This document shows, piece after piece, positions 35,153 through 41,006 of a DNA stretch of 41,006 nt (positions are counted from its first letter, which is position 1; each line of letters opens with the position of its first letter). Location of the stretch: assembly GCA_015229165.1 (NCBI GenBank), contig JADGCD010000003.1, positions 1 to 41,006 on the forward strand. Direction: 5' to 3'. Below the pieces are notes generated by a model, which was given only the letters and a program-made list of their open reading frames with translations, ran no database searches and was not told the origin of the DNA. The stretch is from Nitrospinota bacterium (GTDB taxonomy: Bacteria > Nitrospinota_A > UBA7883 > JADGGD01). The translations under genes were made by a program, and so were the position numbers.

Positions 35153-35189
35153 CGCGCCCCCCGGTCCGCAGGGGCCGGGGGGCGCGTTT
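35153..35189. terminator. Hairpin terminator between convergent genes
   Basis: CGCGCCCCCCGG-TCCGCAGGGG-CCGGGGGGCGCG (12-bp perfect) followed by TTTCGTTT. Confidence 0.65.
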
Positions 35190-35192
35190 CGT

Positions 35193-35615
35193 TTACGACG
35201 AGGCGGAGCAGCTGACGGAGCCGCGGCGGACGTGGATGGTGAGGCGCCAGGTGTCGGCGGGGACGGGGTTCTCCTCCCACGCCCGGACATATTCCAGCCG
35301 GATCGTGGTCGTCCCCTGCCCCACCGCCCGGAAGACCCAGGTCTCGGTCCCTCCGGCGCCGACGGCGTCGCTGTCGCTCTCCTGATAGTCGCTGCCGACG
35401 AGGGTGACGAATTCCTCCTCCAGCGGTTCGGCCAGGCGCCACTGGTAGCCGGTGGAGGGGTTTGACGGCAGCTCCACGCCGAACCGCTCCCGCGTGAGGA
35501 CTTCCGCGCCGCTTACGTCCCGGTCGTACATGCGGGTGTCTTCGCTGCGGACCGACGAGCCGCAGGCGACGAACAACAGGGCCAGCAACGCCCATCCGCT
35601 CCAGCGCATTCTCAT
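35193..35615 (-). CDS. Chagasin/I42-family protease inhibitor-like lipoprotein
   Basis: Signal and lipobox [22 protein letters not shown] (NPTTGY-like loop), [29 protein letters not shown]. Confidence 0.85.
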   Translation of the reverse strand: MRMRWSGWALLALLFVACGSSVRSEDTRMYDRDVSGAEVLTRERFGVELPSNPSTGYQWRLAEPLEEEFVTLVGSDYQESDSDAVGAGGTETWVFRAVGQGTTTIRLEYVRAWEENPVPADTWRLTIHVRRGSVSCSASS

Positions 35616-35711
35616 GGCGGCGAACCTCCTGACTCCAGTCTACTACCGAATCGCCCCCCCATCGGGTACAATGACCCTTTTCACCGACACCTGCGAAAGG
35701 CGCCCAGACCC

Positions 35712-37403
35712 ATGCGAAGCGACCGCGTCAAAAAGGGGATCGAGAAAGCCCCCGCCCGCTCCCTCCTCTACGCCACCGGCGTCACCGAAGCGGGGATGAA
35801 GAGCCCCTTCGTGGCCGTCATCTCCTCCTTCACCGACATCATCCCCGGCCACATCGGTTTCCGCGACCTGGAGCGGGCCATCGAGCGGGGGATCCACACC
35901 GGCGGCGGGCAGGCGTTCCTGTCGTCCGTCCCCGGCGTCTGCGACGGCATCGCCATGGGGCATGTGGGAATGCACTATTCGCTCCCCACCCGGGATCTGA
36001 TCGCCGACATGATCGAGTGCGTCGTCACGGCGCACGCATTCGACGGCATGGTGATGCTGACCAACTGCGACAAGATCACCCCCGGCATGCTGATGGCCGC
36101 CGCCCGGCTGAACATCCCCACGGTCATCGTCACCGCCGGGCCGATGATGGCAGGGGTTCACCGGCAACAGCGTCGCTCGCTGGTGCGCGACACGTTCGAG
36201 GCCATCGGCCAGGTGCAGGCGGGGACCATGAGCGTCGAAGAGATGGTCGCGCTGGAAAAGGAAGCCTGCCCCGGACCCGGCTCCTGCTCCGGCATGTACA
36301 CCGCCAACACCATGGCCTGCGTCACCGAGTCGATCGGCATGTCGATCACCGGTTGCGCCACGGCGCTGGCGGTCTCGGGCAAGAAACGGCGCATGGCCTT
36401 CGACTCGGGGGTCATGGTGATGGACCTGATCAAGCGGGACATCAAGCCGCGCGACATCATGACCAAAGCCGCCTTCGAGAACGCCATCCGGCTCGATCTG
36501 GCGCTGGGAGGCTCCACCAACACAGCCTTGCACATTCCGGCCATCGCGCACGAGGTGGGGGTGAACGTCGGCATGGGCGACTTCGACCGGCTGGGGCGGA
36601 CCACGCCGCAGATCTGCTCCATCCGCCCCGGCGGCGAGGATTTCATCGAGGACATCGAATACGCAGGGGGGCTGCCTGCGGTCATGAAGGAGCTGAAAAC
36701 GATCCTGAACGACGAGGCGACCATCAACGGGACGTCGATCCACCAGATCTGCGACGCCGCCCGCAACGACAACCGGGCGGTCATCCACCCCATGGCCGAC
36801 GCCTTCAAGCCGGAGGGGGGGATCGCCTGTCTGAAGGGGAATCTTGCCCCCGACGGATGCGTGGTCAAGCAGTCGGCGGTGGCGCCGGAGATGATGAAGT
36901 TCACCGGCAAGGCCATCTGTTTCGACAGCGAAGAGAAAGCCTACGAGGCGGCGCTGGCCGGGAAAGTGAAGCCGGGGCATGCCGTCATCGTCCGCTACGA
37001 AGGGCCCAAGGGGGGGCCTGGCATGCGGGAGATGCTGGCCACCACGGCGGCGATCACCGGCATGGGGCTGTCGAAATCGGTGGCGCTCATCACCGACGGC
37101 CGCTTCTCCGGCGGCACGCGCGGCCCCTGCATCGGCCATGTCTCGCCGGAGGCGATGGCGGGGGGCCCGCTGGCGCTGGTGAAAAACGGCGACCTGATCG
37201 AGATCGACATCCCGAAGCGAAAGATCGAGCTGAAAGTCTCCGCCGCCGAGCTGGCCAAACGGCGAGCGGCGTGGAAGGCGCCCAAGCCGAAGATCACCAG
37301 CGGCTATCTGGTCCGCTACGCCGACTCGGTGACCAGCGCCGCCACCGGCGGCGTTCACCTGCCGCAGGCCCAGTTGGTCAAGAAGAGCGGAAAGAAAAAA
37401 TAG
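35712..37403 (+). CDS. ilvD: Dihydroxy-acid dehydratase
   Basis: [36 protein letters not shown]...[21 protein letters not shown]...[14 protein letters not shown]...[19 protein letters not shown]. Confidence 0.98.
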   Translation: MRSDRVKKGIEKAPARSLLYATGVTEAGMKSPFVAVISSFTDIIPGHIGFRDLERAIERGIHTGGGQAFLSSVPGVCDGIAMGHVGMHYSLPTRDLIADMIECVVTAHAFDGMVMLTNCDKITPGMLMAAARLNIPTVIVTAGPMMAGVHRQQRRSLVRDTFEAIGQVQAGTMSVEEMVALEKEACPGPGSCSGMYTANTMACVTESIGMSITGCATALAVSGKKRRMAFDSGVMVMDLIKRDIKPRDIMTKAAFENAIRLDLALGGSTNTALHIPAIAHEVGVNVGMGDFDRLGRTTPQICSIRPGGEDFIEDIEYAGGLPAVMKELKTILNDEATINGTSIHQICDAARNDNRAVIHPMADAFKPEGGIACLKGNLAPDGCVVKQSAVAPEMMKFTGKAICFDSEEKAYEAALAGKVKPGHAVIVRYEGPKGGPGMREMLATTAAITGMGLSKSVALITDGRFSGGTRGPCIGHVSPEAMAGGPLALVKNGDLIEIDIPKRKIELKVSAAELAKRRAAWKAPKPKITSGYLVRYADSVTSAATGGVHLPQAQLVKKSGKKK

Positions 37404-37423
37404 CCGCCCCCTGCGCATGTTCG

Positions 37424-37457
37424 AAGGCCCGGCCGGTTTCCCGGTCGGGCCTTTTTG
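37424..37457 (+). terminator. Rho-independent terminator after ilvD
   Basis: AAGGCCCGGCCGG-TTTC-CCGGTCGGGCCTT followed by T-tract. Confidence 0.9.
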
Positions 37458-37594
37458 TGGACGGCGCCTCTACGAGTGCGTCCGTCGTCTTCGCCGACTC
37501 CGTCTCGACCGATCAATATCTCCCCTCAGAGGCGGTTCCCCCCTTCCTCCAATTGCGCTACCATGAGGCCATCGTCAACACCGGACCGAAACCG

Positions 37595-39244
37595 ATGAGC
37601 GCGAATCCCTACGCCGACCTCCCCACCACCGTGGAGATCCCCGACCGCCCCGTCACCGCGTTGCTGGACGACGCCGTGGCGCGGTTCCCGGAGCGGGTGG
37701 CGCTCTCCTTCTTCGGCGTCACCCTGACCTACCGCCAGCTCGACCGGGCCGTCGACCGGGCGGTCAACGTTATGCGCGAGCGCGGCCATCGCCCCGGCGA
37801 TCCGGTCGCCATTCTGACCCCCAACAGCCCGCATGCCGTCATCCTCTATCAGGCCGTTCTCCGGGCGGGCGGAATCGTCGTCATGCTCAACCCGTTGCTG
37901 GTGGAGCGGGAGCTTTTGACCATCCTGACCGACTGCCGGGCGAAGATCGCTTTCGTCTCGAACCTCTTCCTCGCCAAGATCGACGCCATCCAGCCGCAGA
38001 CCCCGCTCGCCTCCATTGTCGTCCTCGCGCTGGACGACTACATGCCGTGGCTCACCGGACGCCTTTTCAACGTAAAGATGCGCCTCGAAGGGAGGAAACC
38101 GCTCAACCGGCGCGACGCCACCCACACCCCGTGGAAGAGCGCCATGGCCGCCGTCCCCGACGTCGCCCTGCGCCCCCCCCTCACCTCCGCTGACACCGCC
38201 CTTTACCTCTATACCTCCGGCACCACCGGCGCCGCCAAGGCGGTGGAGCTGACCCACGCCAACGTGCTGGCCAACGCCTACCAGTGCGGCGCCTGGTTTG
38301 TGGACGCCACCCCGGGGGAGGAGGTCTTCCTGCTGGCGTTGCCCCTGTTCCACGCCTTCGGCATGACCGTCGGCATGAACACAGCGCTGCGTCTTGGCGC
38401 CACGATGGTCTTGACCCCCAAGTTCGACGCCGGACAGGTGATGAAGCTGGTGGCAAAGCATCGGGTCACCATGCTTCCCGGCGTCCCGGCCATGTACCAT
38501 GCCATCAACCACCACCCCGACGCGGCGCGACGCGACCTGTCGTCGGTTCGCTACTGCATCTCCGGCGCCGCCACCCTGCCGAAAGAGACCAAGGAGACCT
38601 TCGAGAAGCTGACCGGCGGAACGCTGGTGGAAGGATACGGCCTGTCGGAAGCGTCGCCTTGCACCCACTGCAACCCGCTGCGCGCCCCCAACAAGGAGGG
38701 CTCCATCGGCCTGCCGTTGCCCAACACCGCATACGCCATCGTCGCCGGGCCGGAAGGGGAAGAGGTTCCGGCGGGAGAGATCGGCGAACTGATCGTGAAG
38801 GGGCCGCAGGTAATGAAGGGGTATCACGGACGCCCCGCCGACAGCGACCTTGCGCTGAAGAACGGGTGGCTCTTCACCGGCGACATGGGCTACCGGGACG
38901 CCGACGGCTTCGTCTACCTGATGGACCGGAAGAAAGAGCTGGTCATCACCGGCGGTTGCAACGTTTATCCCCGTGAAGTTGAAGAGGCGTTGTACCGGAT
39001 CGACGGCGTCGTAGAGGCTGCGGTGGTCGGGATGCCCGACGACTATCTGGGAGAACAGGTCGTCGCCGCCGTCGTCGTCCGCCCCGACGCGGGGTTAACC
39101 GAAGCGTCAGTCATCGCCCGGCTGAAAGAGGATTTGGCCGGGTACAAGGTTCCGAAACGGGTCCGGTTCCTCGACACCCTGCCGAAGACGGTCATCGGCA
39201 AGGTGCTGAAGAGGCAGGTGAAGGAAGAGATGATGAAGGGGTGA
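37595..39244 (+). CDS. Long-chain fatty-acid/acyl-CoA ligase (AMP-binding)
   Basis: LYLYTSGTTGAAKAVELTHANV, YGLSEASPCTHCNPL, GWLFTGDMGYRDADGFVYLMDRKKELVITGGCNVYPREVEEALY, KTVIGKVLKRQ; ORF track start at 36017 overlaps ilvD. Confidence 0.95.
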   Translation: MSANPYADLPTTVEIPDRPVTALLDDAVARFPERVALSFFGVTLTYRQLDRAVDRAVNVMRERGHRPGDPVAILTPNSPHAVILYQAVLRAGGIVVMLNPLLVERELLTILTDCRAKIAFVSNLFLAKIDAIQPQTPLASIVVLALDDYMPWLTGRLFNVKMRLEGRKPLNRRDATHTPWKSAMAAVPDVALRPPLTSADTALYLYTSGTTGAAKAVELTHANVLANAYQCGAWFVDATPGEEVFLLALPLFHAFGMTVGMNTALRLGATMVLTPKFDAGQVMKLVAKHRVTMLPGVPAMYHAINHHPDAARRDLSSVRYCISGAATLPKETKETFEKLTGGTLVEGYGLSEASPCTHCNPLRAPNKEGSIGLPLPNTAYAIVAGPEGEEVPAGEIGELIVKGPQVMKGYHGRPADSDLALKNGWLFTGDMGYRDADGFVYLMDRKKELVITGGCNVYPREVEEALYRIDGVVEAAVVGMPDDYLGEQVVAAVVVRPDAGLTEASVIARLKEDLAGYKVPKRVRFLDTLPKTVIGKVLKRQVKEEMMKG

Positions 39245-39334
39245 AGGTACCCTCCGCCTGCCATTCCGGCCAGAGGAGGGTTCAACACGTGACGCGCGTC
39301 AGAGAACCTCAATATAAGCGCCCCGACCGGTCCC

Positions 39335-40699
39335 CTATTTCTCTTCGACTTCCGGGGAGTCGGGTTGATTCGCCCCCTCGGCGGTCATGGGCAACCGGGT
39401 GGCCAACGCCTTGTCAATCCGGTAGCCGTCGAGGTCCATCACTTCAAGACGCCACCCCTCCCACTCGGTCACATCTCCGGTGCGCGGCATTCTGCCGAGA
39501 AGCCACATTATCATCCCGCTCAGCGTGTGGTAACGCCCCTTCTCCTCCTCGGGGACGCTTTTCAGGTGGAGACGGTCCTTGAGCTCGGCGATAGGAATAA
39601 GGCCGTCCAGAAGCCACGAACCGTCCTCGCGCTGGAACGCCCGCACGTCTTCCGGGTTTCGCGGCTTGAATTCGCCGGCCAACGCCTCCAGCAAATCCTG
39701 CAGGGTGACCAGCCCGAGAATCTCCCCATATTCGTCTACCACGAACACCATCTGCATCCCGGACTCCCGGAACCGTTCCAGCAACGTCAACCCGGTCATC
39801 GTTTCGGGTACATAGACGGCCGGATACAACGAATCGGTCAGGTCGACCGGCGCCCCTTTCAGATGCCGCTTCAAGAGCCTCTTGGCGGTGATGATTCCCA
39901 AGACATCGCGCATCCCCCCTCCCCTGACCACACGAAAACGGGAGTGGTCCGATTCGACCAGCCGGGCGAGCCCTTCTTCGAGAGGCCGGTCGATGTCCAG
40001 ACAGACGATCTCGCTGCGGGGGGTCATCAACGACGCGATCTGTCGGTCGTCGAGCCGGAACACGTTGCGGACCATTTCATGCTCATGCTTCTCAATCACG
40101 CCGCTCTGCGACCCCTCGACCAGCATGGCGTGGATGTCCTCCTCCGTCAGGTTGGCGGCGCCCAGCTCCTTTTTCCCCATCAGCCGCAGGATCGCGTTGG
40201 TCGAAAGCGACAGGAGGAGGACGAACGGACGCGACAACCGCGCAAGCAACGCGATCGGGCGGGCCATACGCCGTGCGATCCCCTCGGCGTTAAACTGGGC
40301 GATCCGCTTGGGAACCAACTCGCCGACGACGATGGAGACATACGTGACGCCCACCACCACCAGCGTCGTCGCCACGAGGAAGCTGCTCCCCTCCTCCATG
40401 CCCATCCGCCCGAGCAGTCCGGCAAGGGGGGCGGCAAGAACCGCTTCCCCCACGATGCCATTCAGAATGCCGATGGCGGTGATGCCGATCTGCACGGTGG
40501 ACAGAAACTGGGTCGGATCTTCGCCCAGACGTATGGCCACCGCAGCAGCCCGATCCCCCTCGTCGGCCAGCCGCTGGAGGCGGCTTTTACGGGCGGTGAC
40601 GAGCGCAAGCTCCGACATGGCGAAGAGGCCATTCAGCAAAATCAGGGCGATCAGCAGGACGATATCCAAGCGGCTTTCTCCATAGCGGATTGTCGGCAT
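39335..40699 (-). CDS. CNNM/CorC-like (HlyC/CorC) transporter with CBS domains
   Basis: N-terminal DUF21 LIALILLNGLFAMSELALVTARKSRLQRLADEGD; CBS domains; VVDEYGEILGLVTLQDLLEALAGE; C-terminal CorC_HlyC domain. Confidence 0.94.
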   Translation of the reverse strand: MPTIRYGESRLDIVLLIALILLNGLFAMSELALVTARKSRLQRLADEGDRAAAVAIRLGEDPTQFLSTVQIGITAIGILNGIVGEAVLAAPLAGLLGRMGMEEGSSFLVATTLVVVGVTYVSIVVGELVPKRIAQFNAEGIARRMARPIALLARLSRPFVLLLSLSTNAILRLMGKKELGAANLTEEDIHAMLVEGSQSGVIEKHEHEMVRNVFRLDDRQIASLMTPRSEIVCLDIDRPLEEGLARLVESDHSRFRVVRGGGMRDVLGIITAKRLLKRHLKGAPVDLTDSLYPAVYVPETMTGLTLLERFRESGMQMVFVVDEYGEILGLVTLQDLLEALAGEFKPRNPEDVRAFQREDGSWLLDGLIPIAELKDRLHLKSVPEEEKGRYHTLSGMIMWLLGRMPRTGDVTEWEGWRLEVMDLDGYRIDKALATRLPMTAEGANQPDSPEVEEK

Positions 40700-40818
40700 C
40701 TGTATACCACGGCAGAAAGAGAACGACATGCCATTTTTCCCTTTGGCGGCATCCCGCAACCACCCGTTTGCGGAGTCCCCCTTCCCCCCTCCCCTTCATT
40801 CCGGCTAGAATGGTTGGA

Positions 40819-41006
40819 ATGAGTACAAAGCGAAAAAAGGTCATCCTGGCCACGACCGCCGGTTTCTGCTGGGGGGTCAAGCGGGCCATGGACATCACCA
40901 TCGACATCGCGAAAAACGCCGAATCGCCGGTCTATACCCACGGGCCGCTCATCCACAACCCGCAGGTGATCCAAACCCTCGAAGGCTCCAACGTCTTCGC
41001 CGTGAA
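40819..41006 (+). CDS. ispH: 4-hydroxy-3-methylbut-2-enyl diphosphate reductase, partial (N-terminus)
   Basis: VILATTAGFCWGVKRAMDITIDIAKNAESPVYTHGPLIHNPQVIQTLE. Confidence 0.92.
   Translation, partial: MSTKRKKVILATTAGFCWGVKRAMDITIDIAKNAESPVYTHGPLIHNPQVIQTLEGSNVFAV

Noticed and set aside
33271-35595. 774-aa reverse ORF
   Set aside because: Antisense shadow of the lipoprotein and inhibitor genes, with low-complexity RG-rich translation typical of GC-rich spurious ORFs.
35643-37418. 591-aa reverse ORF
   Set aside because: Antisense to ilvD.
36017-39244. 1075-aa continuous ORF
   Set aside because: The N-terminal half is out-of-frame translation of ilvD; the real protein is the acyl-CoA ligase from 37595.

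Overview
The window is a GC-rich bacterial chromosomal segment of about 41 kb, densely coding, with some 36 supported CDSs, several intrinsic terminators and a few structured intergenic regions. No rRNA, tRNA, CRISPR array or transposase was recognised. The main result is a likely unannotated selenoprotein at 6087..6506(+). It is an exported thioredoxin-fold protein whose frame is interrupted by one UGA exactly where the first catalytic Cys of the motif is expected (YYHADW-[UGA]-TACGKMGPIF). A perfect 7-bp hairpin with a GGUCC apical loop begins 12 nt after the UGA, and its position and loop match a bacterial SECIS. ORF callers split this gene and keep only a truncated 91-aa piece. It sits in a tight same-strand gene run (1646..8603): a tandem UspA protein with a C-terminal PCP_red-like domain, a radical SAM/SPASM protein with three PCP_red-like repeats, a SnoaL-like protein, FKBP, the Sec-thioredoxin, a two-domain multicopper oxidase and a transglutaminase-like protein. 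Other content includes: a cytochrome c/redoxin/membrane protein cluster; an envelope-stress-like cluster (ABM, Ig-like plus DUF3494 ice-binding lipoprotein, OmpA, BON, small proteins, sigma54 regulator); tandem FG-GAP proteins; a porin; an orphan ABC substrate-binding protein; a non-classical SdhA-SdhB-SdhE set; an AT-richer SIR2-like gene; Hsp20; and MazG, YbgC, IlvD, acyl-CoA ligase, CNNM/CorC-like and IspH genes. All domain calls were made by eye from motifs; no database search was run.
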